A stretch of 64,000 bases of DNA from Daucus carota subsp. sativus. Taxonomy: Eukaryota; Streptophyta; Magnoliopsida; Apiales; Apiaceae. The first letter of the stretch is position 1. Every line of letters begins with the position of its first letter. The stretch covers positions 60,068,949 through 60,132,948 of the forward strand of contig NC_030383.2 in NCBI RefSeq assembly GCF_001625215.2. The letters run 5' to 3'. The notes beneath the pieces were generated by a model. That model was not told the origin of the DNA and searched no databases. It was given only the letters and a program-made list of their open reading frames with translations. Of the stretch, positions 1 to 11,881 are shown piece after piece. Made by a program: the position numbers and the translations under genes.

Positions 1-3000
1 TCAGCTCTGCAGAACATACGTCAAGCAGTTCTGCAATACAGAAAGATATTCAATCAACAGCAGGATGAGCCGAGGGAAAGGAGAGTAGCACTGAACCGTG
101 GTGCAGAATACCTTGAGCGTTACTTTCGCCTGATTGCTTTTGCAGCATATCTTGGCAGTGAAGCATTTGATGGGTTCCACGAACAAGGAGGATCTAAAAT
201 GACATTTAAGAACTGGCTAAATCAGAAACCGGAAGTTCAAGCAATGAAATGGTCGATCAGATTGCAACCTGGACGATTTTTTACAGTCCCCGTATGTCTT
301 TCATATTATTTTGTTTTCTGCCATCAATATTTAAGGGTTAGAGGCAGTCGTTTCACTCTGACTTGCTCCTTTACTGCATAATTAATTTTTTTCGGTTTCA
401 GGAAAATCTCAGAACACCACATGAATTTCAGCATGGTGATGCAGTTATGGAGGCCATTGTAAAGGATCGGTGTGGTTCAGTTTTGGGCAAAGGGTCTATA
501 CTCAAGATGTACTTCTTTCCTGGTCAAAGAACCTCTAGCTGTATACAAATTCGTGGCGCCCCTCATGTCTTCAAGGTAAGCAGAAATGATATTTATTGCC
601 AAAAGAGTGCATCCAATCTCTTACTCTCTATCAGACCATGAAGCAGACTATTAATTATTCTGTTGATAAACAGATACTTATATTAATAGCTAATTACAGC
701 ACATGAAATCAAAACTGAGAGACAAAATCTTTTGACTTAATTTTTCATGTTCTTAACTACTGGTCTATTTGCTGTAATACCCGTACCCCAATCTCACACA
801 TCAAAATAGATCGGTTTAGTTATTCTGTACAAGGCTCGTTTTTGTACTACTGGTCGCTTGTATTTCCACTGTACAAGGCTCGTGTTTATACTAGTGGGTG
901 GTCGCTTGTATTTCCACTGCTAGCCCTTAAGTAGTTTACTTGAGGTTGAGGGTCCGAGCCTTAATAGAGGAATCGTGTGCATGAGTATTTAAATTCCTGC
1001 ATTTGACCACATCATATATAATATCAACCATAAAAACTTTGTAAGTGATGTGGTGGGCCAAGATAATACTACTGAAACTATTAAGCTTTATAAGGTGTAA
1101 TTTTCAAAGTTATGAATTTTAGTCCCGGATCTTCAAAGTTCCTGGTTCTGAACAGATATATATTTCCTGGGAATGACCAGGCCGATATGATTTTTTTATT
1201 CCTTTTGACTTTCTATGCATAGGTTTCCTGAAAGGAAAATTATGGCGAGACAAGTGAAACAAAACGACTCACTCAAATTAACACATCTTCTAGCCATAGT
1301 AGAGTTAAACACCACTAATTTGGGCAGGACAAAATATTGAAACTATTCCAATTCGTAAAGTCTAGAGAGGACTCGGTAAAACGTGCTTGTACATGTAAAT
1401 ATAATAGAGTTACGTTTTTTTAATTTTAGTTTTGAAGATTTACTTATTCATTGAAGTGAAAGTAGTTCTCAATATGCTTTAGATACAGTAATGGCATAAT
1501 ATTTGATACATTTGGTGATTACATGAATCGTAAAATCTTTCATTTCCTTCAGGTAGATGGATATCCACTGTACAGTATGGCAACTCCAACAATTGCTGGT
1601 GCAAAGGAGATGTTGTCTTACTTGGGTGCCAAGCCCGGTGTGAAAGGGAGTAATGTAGAAAGAGTAATTATAACTGACTTAAGAGAAGAAGCAATCGTTT
1701 TCATTAATGGCACACCATTTGTCCTGAGAGAACTGAACAAACCGGTGGATACACTGAAGCATGTGGGAATCACTGGTCCAGCGGTCTGTAATTATTATAT
1801 CTTACTATCCATTTTAATCACTCCTTCAATCTGGACCAGTAGTTTAAAATCTTTTCTATTCGAATTGTAGGTGGAACATATGGAGGCCAGACTGAAAGAA
1901 GACATAATATTTGAGGTCAGAAAGTCCGGTGGGCGTATGCTTCTACACCGTGAAGAATTTAATCCGGCACTAAATCAAGTCAGCATTATAGGGTATTGGG
2001 AAAAAATCTTCGTTGATGACGTGAAGACACCTAGCGAGGTGTATGCTTCTTTGAAAAAGGATGGGTTTAATATAACATATAGAAGAATCCCATTGACCAG
2101 AGAAAGAGAAGCTTTAACATCTGATGTTGATGCAGTGCAGTACTGCGTAGATTAGTAAGTGTATCGTAAATCTACGTATGGAAAAAAATGTTTGTTAATC
2201 TATCTGCAAGCTCTCTACGGGACGGGTAGCTACAATCTCTTCGAATACATTAGCATAAGAACAACATGCATTGTTTTTTCACTGTCTTTTATCTCAGATG
2301 CATTTCATAATTAGTTTAGAAAGACTCTTGGATAGATATAAAGGTCTAATGCTTAAAATACAAATATTGCAGAAGTTTCTTATCAGTTATAAATAAAGTC
2401 AGAAGCCGAAGTCTAATAATAAAGTTCGACTTGTTCTTTGGGTTCTGGAAGTTATGATTAACTTTCATTATGCCTTTAGTGGGATAGACAAGCCACGGAC
2501 AAACCTAGAGACTTTGTATCACATAATTTCCTATATCACTTGTGGGACAGAAATGTGAATATTCAACGATTTATAAAGTATATTATATCTTACATTTACA
2601 TTCAGTCTTGAAGAGAGAATCCTTTTAAATTCTCAATTCTAATATTTTCCTTTTTTACAGTTCTGCTGGATCATACCTGTTCGTTTCTCATACGGGTTTT
2701 GGTGGGGTTGCCTATGCAATGGCCATAATATGCATAAGGCTAGAAGCAGAAGGCAAGTTAGCACAGAATATCCCCAGATCACCTGTGGGAATTTCACATC
2801 TATCAACTGAGGATGCCCGCAGAATGGGCGATTATCGGGACATCTTGAGTGTTATCAGAGTTCTGATTCGCGGTCCTGAAAGCAAAACGGACGTCGATGC
2901 TGTTATTGAGAGGTATGTTACATAATCTGACTGAGTGAGGATTTGTCTAATCTGGATGAGTGAGGATTTGTCACCTAACCTTCCACATTAATGTCACAAA

Positions 3001-3800
3001 TAAAAGACGCCTTACTAGATGGTAATTTCAAATAGGTAATTAATATGATTCAGGATTATTTCCATAAATATTGTGTAACGTATCTTGATGCTAAGTAGGT
3101 TAGTATGAAAAGAACTTTTAATAACCACGCTGAAACTTGAACCTGTGTAAAAAGAAGGGACCTCCCTTTTTGCTTCTATTTTTTAAGATGGTTTCTCTGT
3201 ATTTGTTCCTCTATACAGGTGTTCAGGTGCTGGGCATTTGCGTGATGATATTCTTTCCTATAGCAAACAACTTGAAAAGTTACCAGTCAGTGATGATGAA
3301 CACCGCGCTTACTTAATGGATGTGGGCATTAAAGCGTTAAGGTTAGATATGTTTTCCAGTTCCTGCAAATTTTTTTAACCGTCTTACAATTTTATCGAGC
3401 TAGTGATTTTACATCATATTCCTTTAATTAATATACTACTATATGTCAGTGTCATTCCCATTGTGTCTGCATCATTTTATTTGATTAATGCTAACTAAGG
3501 TGGTGAAACTGCAGAAGTTTGCACCGTTACATTTATATTTGACATCTTGTTTGTTCAGGAAAAGTTTTATGCTATTCATATGCATTATGCATGGCAGATT
3601 CTGAATCGGCTGTTTGGCTTGCACGAGGAAAGAACATAACATTTTTCTCTTCTTTTACCTCGTTTTGCAGACGCTACTTTTACCTTATTACCTTCAGATC
3701 CTATCTTTTCTGCACTTCAGCTGCTGAGACGAGCTTCACCGCGTGGATGGATGCAAGGCCAGAACTCGGGCATCTTTGTAGTAACCTTAAACTTGTGTAG
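1..3800 (+). CDS. Paladin-like PTP-like phytase protein, C-terminal part
   Basis: This is the 3' part of a Paladin-type gene; the 5' part lies left of the window. Exons are 1-291, 402-575, 1553-1783, 1871-2154, 2661-2912, 3219-3341 and 3671-3800, and all junctions keep one frame to TAG at 3798. The translation shows the repeated Paladin pattern: a VDGYPLYSMATPT block, then ITDLREEAIVFINGTPFVLREL-like sequence, then a signature-loop region SHTGFGGVAYAM. Paladins carry several PTP-like inositol-phosphatase repeats. In this last repeat the CX5R loop has neither the Cys nor the Arg, so this repeat is probably non-catalytic. Whether the upstream repeats are catalytic cannot be judged here. Substrate and location are not visible. 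Family call is strong; biochemical role is uncertain. Confidence 0.88.
576..1552 (+). repeat. Large Paladin intron with a 44-bp tandem duplication
   Basis: This 977-bp intron separates exons 402-575 and 1553-1783. A block starting gtacaaggctcg and ending in ggtcgcttgtatttccact occurs at 827-870 and again at 871-919, offset 44 bp. I see no coding sequence in the intron. Confidence 0.6.
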
Positions 3801-4671
3801 ATGCCGTAGAAATGATATATGTACAGCTTCATAGGATTTACTTTCCTTTGTATGAGCAAAGAGGTTACCCTCAAGTAAAGAAATGTTAGTCTAGCTAGTG
3901 TACAAATAGTAAAGCTTGCCCTCTCTTATAGATTCTAAAGCATAGAGTTGTAACTATGTGTATATACACATAAAAAAGGCTGCTTGACATGGTGCATGAA
4001 AGATGAAAGTTGTCTAGTGAAAGAATTAGTAGATTATTAGAATTTTTTTTAAATTCTCCTCTGTGTAAGGGTAATTGTATATGCGATTGCGAATATAGAT
4101 GACTTTTGGTGTGTTTGGGAGTCCCCAGTTGGCATTGGTACTTGGTGCCACATATTTGATGAAAATGGTCTAGATATCAATGTCGGAGAATATAGTCATG
4201 ATTATATCACTTTGCATGTTTATTCCTTTTTCTTTCTAAACGTTACATGATCCAATATTTTACAATCCTAAATTTTTTTCATGCAGTGTTTTACTCCTAA
4301 AATGCCAAATTATATTACGTTTTGTAGGTTTTTCAAACTAAAATATAACACGATATAGTGTTTTCTTTTAAAAATCAAAACAATGGATTATGTCTTAATA
4401 AATGGTATTTTAGATCATTTATCTTAATTCTCTTATTTTTGACATTATCCGTGAGTTTTGCTTAATATAAACCTTTTCTTGTTGAACTGTTGTGCTTTAA
4501 AAAACTTCTTAGATAAATAAGATGTTATATTGATAACTCTTTAGTAATATTTTAAATTATAATATAATATAATTAATATTTACTTCTATATCATTTTCTT
4601 TTACTATCTTCTTCACTCATGTTTATTTGCTATTTTATTATTCTTTCTCCTTGTGCCATAAATTTTTCTCG
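3801..4671. other. Spacer: Paladin 3' UTR and AT-rich sequence
   Basis: The first 200-300 bases should hold the Paladin 3' UTR and polyadenylation region. The rest is AT-rich with no convincing ORF or terminal repeats. A phrase near 4110 (tttgggagtccccag) resembles the edge of a hAT-type MITE, but I could not find its partner. Confidence 0.5.
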
Positions 4672-4760
4672 GCCCACTAAATAGGCCCAAAACACTCGAC
4701 CTTCAAAAACCACAAGCCTCGCTAGATATAAATACAAAGCCCCGTCTCTGTAATCATCTC
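4672..4760 (+). promoter_or_regulatory. Promoter of coiled-coil gene, copy A
   Basis: Two GGCCCA boxes (TCP/site II-like, about 4672 and 4685) precede a TATA box tataaata at 4727-4734. A CT-rich leader follows. The same arrangement occurs in copy B at 11884-11975, so the promoter was duplicated with the gene. Transcription probably starts near 4760. Confidence 0.65.
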
Positions 4761-4853
4761 CCCCAAATCATCATCTTCACCCTCAAAAACAAATTCAATT
4801 TTCCCGCGCTTTCTCTACGAGCTGCAGAGACGACTTTTAACTTCTACTTAAAG

Positions 4854-6747
4854 GTGCTTTATTAATTCATACATATAATACATTGATTTGGTGATTTTAA
4901 TTCGATTTAATCAGTTTTTGTACTCGATTTGAAGCTCATGATCATTTAATATACTTCATATGTGAATTTCGTCAGCTGTATAAGTTCATTGTGAAAACAA
5001 CGTGATCTATATGTAGAGAGTTTCGTATTGGTGTGTATATTGTTATATCAGTGCTTTTCAGCCTGTTTGTGCGAAATCGAAGTTACATATAGTCTCAGTA
5101 TTGTTGCGTAATTTGTTGTGTTAGTGTTAATTAAGTTGAATTTGCGAAATCGGAGTTAAATAGTCTCGTATTGTTGTGTTTAGTGTTATATCACTGTTTT
5201 TCAGCTTGTTTATGAGAAATCTTAGTTATATATAGTCTCGTTTAGTTGTGTATTTTCTTGTGTTAGTGTTAATCAAGTTGAATTTGCGAAATCGGAGTTA
5301 AATAGTCTCGTATTGTTGTGTTTAGTGTTATATCACTGTTTTTCAGCTTGCTTATGGGAAATCTTAGTTATATATAGTCTCGTATCGTTGCGTATTTTGT
5401 TGTGTTAGTGTTAATCAAGTTAAATTTGCGAAATCAGAGTTAAATAGTCTCGTATTGTTGTGTTTAGTGTTATATCACTGTTTTTCAGCTTGTTTATGAG
5501 AAATCTTAGTTATATATTGTCTCGTATCGTTGTGCATTTTGTTGTGTCAGTGTTAATCAAGTTGAATTTGCGAAGTCGTAGTTATATAGTCTCGTATTGT
5601 GTTGTTTTTTGCTTTATTAATTTGCTTGTGTGTAATTTGGGGTGAGATAGAGTCTCAGTATTGTTGAAACTGGAGTGGTTAGTCTCGTAGGGTTGAAAAA
5701 GATTTCTGGCAGATTTATGTTATGACAGTGTTTTATGTTGTATCGGAATGATTAATGGTTTTGTATTGTTGATTGCATATTTCACGCTGATTTGAATTTT
5801 GTCGGTGTTTGTCAGTTTGTATAAGTGTAACTGAATTGATGTATAGTTTTGTGTTGTTAATTGTATATATTACACAGGTGTTTATAGATTTGTATATGTG
5901 AAATCATATTAATATTTGTAGTCTCGTACTTTTGAATATTAAGTTTGTCTTTAATGAAAATTATGCCAGTGCATGTAATCATGTTTTTGTGAAATTGGTG
6001 AAATGTATATAGTCTCGTACTGTTTAGTGATTTATTGCCGATATTTTTTTAGTGTTTATCAGTTTTATAGGTAATTGCTGATAAATCCTATGTTTGTTTT
6101 GTAGTGGTATGCCTCTGCTCTGATTTATTTTGATTTCCGGTTTTCAAAATTGTAAATGATCTAAATTGATCTCTCCATCACTATGTTGATTTAAGTGTTT
6201 GTGAATACTTTTTCGATATTCTGTTGCAAGAGGTTGATCTTATTCTAATACAAATTATTTGTTTGATTGACATCATGTAGTTATTATTTGCGACTATAGG
6301 CATTTATGGATGAAATTGGAAGTGTAGGATTAGAGTTTTCTAGTTTATGAGCTTTTTATTAAATATATACTGAACTTGAAATTTCAGAGATCTAAACTTT
6401 TACTTGAATACATTCCAAGAACGGTATACATACTTATCTGGAATTGATTTGTTAGACAAATCATTTTTTGGACGACAAGCAAACTTCAGGTAAATCTGTA
6501 CTAAATTCCCTTTTATTCCTGCTACGCATTTATTATCAGTAATTTCACTGAGTTCTAAAATGAAAAAGAAAAAAGTAAAATCTGCATAGGGTAACTGCTG
6601 CATTCGTGTGGGTGCACTGGTTTCATGTCTTTAGGCTGAACATTGGTTGTTCTTTGTAATTTGATGACTTTTGCTATAAACTCATTCACATTATTAAGTT
6701 CTGTGCTATAGACCTATCTTACTGGCCTGCTTATTGTTCTTCTACAG
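4854..6747 (+). repeat. 5'-UTR intron copy A with 71/142-bp higher-order repeat
   Basis: The leader exon ends at 4853 (aaag|gtgc) and the ATG exon begins at 6748 after tctacag. From about 5062 to 5650 the intron holds eight monomers of about 71 bp, each starting with a gaaatc-like box followed by agtctcgtattgttg. Two alternating monomer types form a strict 142-bp dimer: the landmark tgt(t/c)agtg falls at 5119, 5261, 5403 and 5545. Decayed agtctcgta boxes continue to about 6015. A long, T-rich first intron in a leader is typical of introns that enhance expression; that role is inference. Confidence 0.85.
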
Positions 6748-6765
6748 ACAGATACATATCGTAAA

Positions 6766-7482
6766 ATGGAAGGTGAAGAGGCTGATGTTGGAAGAAAGCG
6801 CATGAGGCAATCTGTGAGATTGTCTAAACCTTTGTTCCTCTGAACAGTTTCAAGTTGGATATCATATTGCGTAATCTTGTAACCTCTCATAATAGGTGGA
6901 AAACGAGCAAATAATAGCGACGGATGCTGAGGAAACCGTTGGAGAAGAAACTGAAGATGGTGCTCCATTATCTGAACAAATGCAGCTTGACATCGCAAGC
7001 ATCCATGAAAAGATCAATAGCTTCACTACTCTGGTGCGTGCTTAATCTATATATATTTGAAAATGAAGTTGATATTGCCAGAACTTTCAATTACATTATG
7101 TTGATGTTAAAAGCACAATCATCAATTTATCTGCAACCTTTTGCTGGTTTTCTTTTTTCAATATTCTTTTCTTTGATTGTTTCATGTAGGTTTCCGAGCT
7201 CATGGAATCTGGAAAGTCACTCCTCCTGGAAAGAAGTAATCAATTTGAAGAAAGATTGATATCGTGAGTAATGGAAGAACAACTAAGACAAGAAAAAGAT
7301 CTCATGCACAAACCATGACTTAAGTATAAATTATCTTTCTATGCAGAATCCACAAGGAACAGACTGAAAAATGGGAGCAGGAGATCAGGGAGCTGCGTCT
7401 GCTTGATGCTGCAAATGAGGAAGCTAACAGCCTCTTACACGATGCTCGATATCTACTTCAAAATGTCCATATTGACTCATAA
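6766..7482 (+). CDS. 131-aa coiled-coil protein, copy A
   Basis: Coding exons are 6766-6813, 6896-7033, 7190-7263 and 7347-7482, in frame from ATG to TAA (132 codons). The protein starts MEGEEADVGRKRMRQS, has an acidic stretch (EETVGEETEDG), then helical heptad-like sequence from IHEKINSF to the end. I do not recognise the family; no catalytic motif or membrane segment is visible. The start is the first ATG after the leader intron and is conserved in copy B. A further intron begins two bases after the stop codon (7485-7633), too close to trigger decay by the usual 50-base rule. It faces F-box copy A, whose stop lies at 8292. Nine substitutions separate it from copy B and both frames are open, so both copies may be functional. 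Confidence 0.82.
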
Positions 7483-7975
7483 AGGTTAAGTCTCAGTCAG
7501 CAACTTATTTGTCATAAATTTGGCTGCATAAGTAGATTTATTCTACAGTTATTACTGTTCCCAATTGTAATAAGACTTTGAGATAGTTAGAAGCTGATGC
7601 TGGTGAAACAAACTTCTGGATTGAAATTTGCAGGTCTTGTAGTACTTGCATCTAAGACACAATTTTAGTTCTGCTGAGGAATGAGGATGAATGTCATTCA
7701 GGTTAGCCTAAAGTATAATACTAGGTGTGAAGACTTTGTTGTGTAAAATTTTCTGCTTTCTATAATTTGTAAAATCGAGCTTAAAGAATTACGGAGAATA
7801 TGACTGTGATGTTACTTTTGTTTCTGCAAGACTTTGATGTTACTTCTTGTCTGTAAAAACTTTGTACCATCCGGTTATTTCAAGTTTTAACCATATTAAG
7901 GATGGTAGCCGTTAGACTTTAATGTTGCTTCGTCTTGCAGTTCATCAGTACACGTTTTCACTTGCTAAATAAGCG

Positions 7976-8214
7976 ATATCAATACTGGAAAAAACAATGC
8001 AGATCTAGAACTAACAAAATTAAGATTACAAAACATTAATACAAGAATGGGATGTTAATCAAGGGTACCTCAGGGTCAGAGCTTGTCCGTAAGTTTCCAA
8101 CACATAATCAGTTCAACATACATAAACGTTTAATATATCAATACCGGAGAAAACAATGCAGATCTTCTGGTAAAGCCCTAGAACTAACAAAATTAAGATT
8201 ACAAAACATTAATG
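7976..8214. repeat. Local 159-bp-offset duplication, only in copy A
   Basis: A block running atatcaatac(t/c)gg to gattacaaaacattaat occurs at 7976-8040 and 8135-8214; the second has 14 extra bases (tctggtaaagccct region). Copy B has it once (about 15365-15425). It lies between the 3' ends of the two convergent genes and probably includes 3' UTR sequence. Confidence 0.75.
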
Positions 8215-8291
8215 AATCAAAAATCTATAATAAAAATAGATAATAAGTCACCTTTGTCATAAAAGATTTCCTCACCCCCAGCTTTTCAGCT

Positions 8292-9653
8292 CTACCGTCT
8301 AGATCTTTTCTTCCTCCTAATTTCTTTGCTTGATTTTCCCAGTTCAGTTTCCATGCATTTTGTTGGATGTCCGATATCCTTCTGCAAAGTAAACAATATT
8401 GAACTGCAAGAAGACTCCGTCTCAGAGTGCACAAAAGGATCTACGCTATCTTCATCGAGTAGAAGGAGGCTCTCCACACAATTAGGATTCACCTTACTGC
8501 CGTGAGAGTTTATATTATTTTGAGATCCGTAAATTGTAACTTTCTGAGACTCCAGATCGCACATAAAGAACGTGGTTTGCGACATAGGTGGATAAGATTT
8601 TGTCGAATATTTACTTATAATATATTTACCATCGTCTAAGAAGCCTACAGGAATATTAAAATACCAACCATGGTTCAATTTAATAACCAACTTCTTTTCC
8701 AAGCTTGATTTGGATGAGTCCTTGTCTCTTAAAAATGTCCACATGTAAAGATACTCATCTCCATTCTTTCCATTAATACCACATCGGAAAACAGCAATTG
8801 ATTCTCCGTACGCTTCAATGTTATAGCAAGAATAATCAACAAATTCTTCCGGACACTTCAACTGTTGGATAGTCTCACTGCGTAAATCAAACCATACAAT
8901 CAGCGGCAGATATGAAAAAGATGTCCTTCGTGTAGCTGTTATCATATAGGCAGTACCATCTACAAACTTGGTAGGATTCATAATAACAAAATCACTAATT
9001 TCTTGATAATAACAATTAGTACGAATAACGTTCCAACAATTACTACTCAAGCTGTAAACAGAAACAAAATAATTATAACCAGTAGACGAAGAAATTACCA
9101 TCACCTTATAATCACCATCATAATACCCAAAGCTCACACCACCATATTGCCCAAAGCTCACGCCAGAGATCGAGAGTTCAAGTCCCGGAAGCCTTTTAGA
9201 TTTTCTGCATATCGGGTTCCAAAGATACAAATTATCTCCAATACAATAGCACTCAACTTCTCTCTCTTGATCAGCATCAAAAGAAATACATAACAACCCA
9301 TCACACATCCCGTGAATCCTCATCAGTTTGGAACCATTACGAGTTCTAAAATCTTTCTCGAATAGGTCTGGAGTGTAGTATAGTTTAGAATGTTTCGTAA
9401 TGTCGAAAAGAGGCGCACAATCTGTTAGTAACCTGCAGCCTTGGGAAGTTTGATGTAGTATATATTTTTTTGCATGGGAGGAGGATTTCTGATAGGCTAG
9501 ATGATCTTTAACCAAATAAGAAGAGTTGATAATAAGGTGATGCCATGACTTGCGAACACAAGTGCATCGTAGAATAGATTTAACATCTAATCTGCAAAAG
9601 ATGTTTATCAATAAATCTTCAGTCAGAAACTTCTCAGAGTCGGAGGAGGCCAT
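8292..9653 (-). CDS. F-box protein with F-box-associated domain (CPR1-like), copy A
   Basis: Single-exon 453-aa protein. Residues about 9-50 (LTEDLLINIFCRLDVKSILR then CVRKSWHHLI) are an F-box, the SKP1-binding part of SCF ubiquitin ligases. Residues from about 100 to 390 match the FBA/kelch-like substrate-binding region of plant CPR1/CPR30-type proteins (GLLCIS, YLWNPICRKSKRLP, YFVSVYSLSSNCWNVI, IVWFDLRSETIQQL). The target is unknown. CPR1 itself controls NLR immune receptors; applying that here is inference. The C-terminus is basic (EIRRKKRSRR) and could be a nuclear signal. Copy B lacks this tail because of a net 2-base difference. The start MASSDSEKF is shared with copy B. No frame damage is seen. 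Confidence 0.88.
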   Translation of the reverse strand: MASSDSEKFLTEDLLINIFCRLDVKSILRCTCVRKSWHHLIINSSYLVKDHLAYQKSSSHAKKYILHQTSQGCRLLTDCAPLFDITKHSKLYYTPDLFEKDFRTRNGSKLMRIHGMCDGLLCISFDADQEREVECYCIGDNLYLWNPICRKSKRLPGLELSISGVSFGQYGGVSFGYYDGDYKVMVISSSTGYNYFVSVYSLSSNCWNVIRTNCYYQEISDFVIMNPTKFVDGTAYMITATRRTSFSYLPLIVWFDLRSETIQQLKCPEEFVDYSCYNIEAYGESIAVFRCGINGKNGDEYLYMWTFLRDKDSSKSSLEKKLVIKLNHGWYFNIPVGFLDDGKYIISKYSTKSYPPMSQTTFFMCDLESQKVTIYGSQNNINSHGSKVNPNCVESLLLLDEDSVDPFVHSETESSCSSILFTLQKDIGHPTKCMETELGKSSKEIRRKKRSRR

Positions 9654-9877
9654 TAGATGTACTCTGGAGTATGTTTTTGTCCAAACCCTAATCTTTCTTT
9701 CATATCATACGTAGAGACAGCTCTGAGTGACAGATTATTAATAGTCGAACATGATTCAATTTTTTGAATTTATCAAAATCTATTCCGGTTCGATTTCTAT
9801 TTAATCGAATATCCGATTTAACAGGTTCCAAAAATTTGGATTATTCGAATCCGGATTACTTACATACATATAATTAA

Positions 9878-9914
9878 GTCTAGTTTAATTTGTCAAAAAA
9901 AAAATCTAGTTCAA
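9878..9914 (+). mobile_element. Short poly(A) insertion scar
   Basis: tctagtttaa (9879-9888) and tctagttcaa (9905-9914) are near-identical direct repeats. They bracket an insert of a few bases (tttgtc) plus ten A residues. This is the pattern of an extremely 5'-truncated LINE-type insertion. Confidence 0.5.
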
Positions 9915-10317
9915 AATTATTTTTCAATTTAATTATGTTTTTATCCAATTACAACTAAGTTTATGAATTTTAAATTGATTAATAGCAAATTAAAATCAAA
10001 ACTTTAGACTTGAATATTTATAAACTTATTTTTCTGCGATTTATTTTAAGTTAATAGAATATAAAATTCAATTCTTATAATAGTACTCATAAATGGTATT
10101 TGTGATTATCAAATTGACTATATTTAATTAAAAATAATGAATCACTTTATATTTATATTAATATTATTAGTTATAATAATTTATGTCATTCATATTTATT
10201 TTGTATCTCAACCTAAATTATTGTAATTTTCAAAAAAATTAATATAAGAAACAAAATAATTAAAAGAATATAATTATATAAGAAACTAATTACTACTTCA
10301 TTTTAGTTTTTCTATCG

Positions 10318-10405
10318 CAGGGAACCCGGAGTCGCTATCCCACGGGCTTACGCAGTACTCGTCCAGGATCCCCTCTTCAAGCAATTGAGCCAACCCTTGC
10401 GGGCA
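10318..10405. other. GC-rich patch of unknown origin
   Basis: A block of about 90 bases (containing aacccggagtcgctatccc and ccaacccttgcgggcatt) has much higher GC than the flanking AT-rich DNA. It does not fold as a tRNA by eye and has no ORF. It could be a fragment of a retroelement or captured sequence. Confidence 0.4.
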
Positions 10406-10426
10406 TTACTATTTCATTTAATATAC

Positions 10427-10530
10427 TCCCTCTGCTTTCATTATTTGACATTTTGACTTTTGGCACACACTTTTAAATGTTTTGACTGAATTGTTAAAAA
10501 TATTATTTTTGATTAATTTTTTTCCAAATG
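10427..10530. mobile_element. Stowaway-like MITE end fragment
   Basis: The sequence tactccctctgctttcatta followed by gacttttggcacaca closely matches another block at 49503-49555. The leading TACTCCCTC is the Stowaway-type terminal motif with its TA target. No matching right end was found nearby. Confidence 0.45.
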
Positions 10531-11039
10531 GTCAGATTTTTTCGAAGTTTTGAAAAAATAAATCAAATATTTTAGATTTTTTCAAAGTTATTACATTTTT
10601 TCACATATTTTTAAAAATTCCATATTTTTTGAAAGTTTTTTCAAATTTTCAGATTTTTTGAAGTTTTCAAAATTTTTTAGATTTTAAAAAAAAATGAATA
10701 TTTAGATTATTTTTCAAGTTCTTCAACTTTTTTAGATTTTTATCATATTTTTATTTTTAGTGGATTTCGTTAAAGTCAACTGAAATTTAACGGTTGTATT
10801 CACGACAATTACCTAAATGCAAGTTTTTATTAGTTTAGTTAATTGACCGGAAGTTAATTCTAATTTTATAATCTGTTTGATTGCATTATGAGTTAAATTC
10901 ATTTCAAACAAAACAAAACTACTTTCATTAGACTTTTAGTAGGTTTTTACTTAGTTTTTTTTTTATAAAATCAATATCTAATCTTTTTTTGGATAATTTC
11001 TTATTAAGTTGAGTATCTTGTTATTAAGGTTGTGCTCAT

Positions 11040-11545
11040 TTTTTCTGAGATGTTGATTTTTTGTGTTTTGATGTCTTTATCGGCTTTTTTTATGGGTTTT
11101 GTTAATTTTTCTAAGAGGGATTTATATTTTATTTTGAGTGATCTATAAGGATGACATCAAATATGACACGGTGCTGAATGCCGTAAAAGCTCACCCTTCA
11201 CGACAAAAAATTGTTCTTATTTTGAAGGCAGTTGTTGCTACAATGTCAGTTTATGTAACTGATAGTACTGATTATTGGGTTACAGATGATATTTATAGGA
11301 TGGTCAATTACGATGCTACTATGTTTATAATTGATGTAAGTTGGATTACTCCGGGATATGATTATAATAATTTTAAGATCGAAGAATTTAATTATTCTAT
11401 GTGTTAAGCGATTTTGAAACAAAAATGACTATTATTTAACTCATTATTTGTTTCGCTATCAGGTTGTAATTGAAAGTTTGGGTGTTTGTCCCGGCTGAAT
11501 TTTAGTATTTTAATAAAATCTTCGTTTTTCGTAAAAAAAAAAAAG
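11040..11545 (+). mobile_element. Possible retrotransposon 3' relic with a small ORF
   Basis: An 89-codon ORF runs from 11138 to 11407. It is followed by a tail-like region (tttgtcccggctgaatttta, then taataaaatcttcg) ending in about twelve A residues at 11533-11544. That layout looks like a poly(A)-tailed retroelement end. The ORF product (begins MIYKDDIKYD) matches no family I know, contains no reverse transcriptase motif, and may be chance. Confidence 0.35.
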
Positions 11546-11577
11546 AAGTAGAAGAACAAGAAGAAGAAGCAGTCATT

Positions 11578-11796
11578 GGGCCTGTTTGGGAACTAGAAGC
11601 AGAAGTTGCTTCTGCTTTTCCTGACCCGTTTGTGTAAAGAAGTAGAAGCACTTTTAAGAAACTGAGAATGCTATCTTCTCTCTCACAGCTTTTGCTTCTT
11701 TTCCAAACACTTTATTCATTTATTTACTTCTCACTTCTACTATACTTCTTTATTATAAGCAACAAGTCACTTATTTTAAACTAACTCAAACGGCCC
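11578..11796. mobile_element. hAT-type MITE
   Basis: Ends are gggcctgtttggga and ctcaaacggccc, imperfect inverted repeats of the common GGGCCTGTTTGG type. The interior (agaagcagaagttgcttct, acttctac) is shared in reverse orientation with the element at 32070-32222 inside an intron. No clear 8-bp target duplication was found. Confidence 0.6.
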
Positions 11797-11881
11797 GATT
11801 AGGCCGTATATATACATTTCACAACCGATCATGACTCATGGACTACTTAAAAATTACAAATTAAGTTCCTAACCCAACATC

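Larger units (their letters stand above)
9735..11880. other. Spacer between the two duplicated segments
   Basis: AT-rich, about 2.1 kb. It holds a small poly(A) insertion scar, a GC-rich patch, a Stowaway-like end, low-complexity T/A runs rich in agattttt-type motifs (about 10500-10760), a possible retrotransposon 3' end, and a hAT-type MITE. These are listed separately. No conserved gene is seen. Confidence 0.6.

Noticed and set aside
9003-9293. ORF on + inside F-box copy A, with a matching one at 16187-16516
   Set aside because: Both are antisense to the conserved F-box coding sequence and rich in Ile/Thr from reversed codons; the similarity between them follows from the duplication.
10318-10405. 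Possible tRNA gene
   Set aside because: No cloverleaf can be drawn and the internal promoter boxes are absent.
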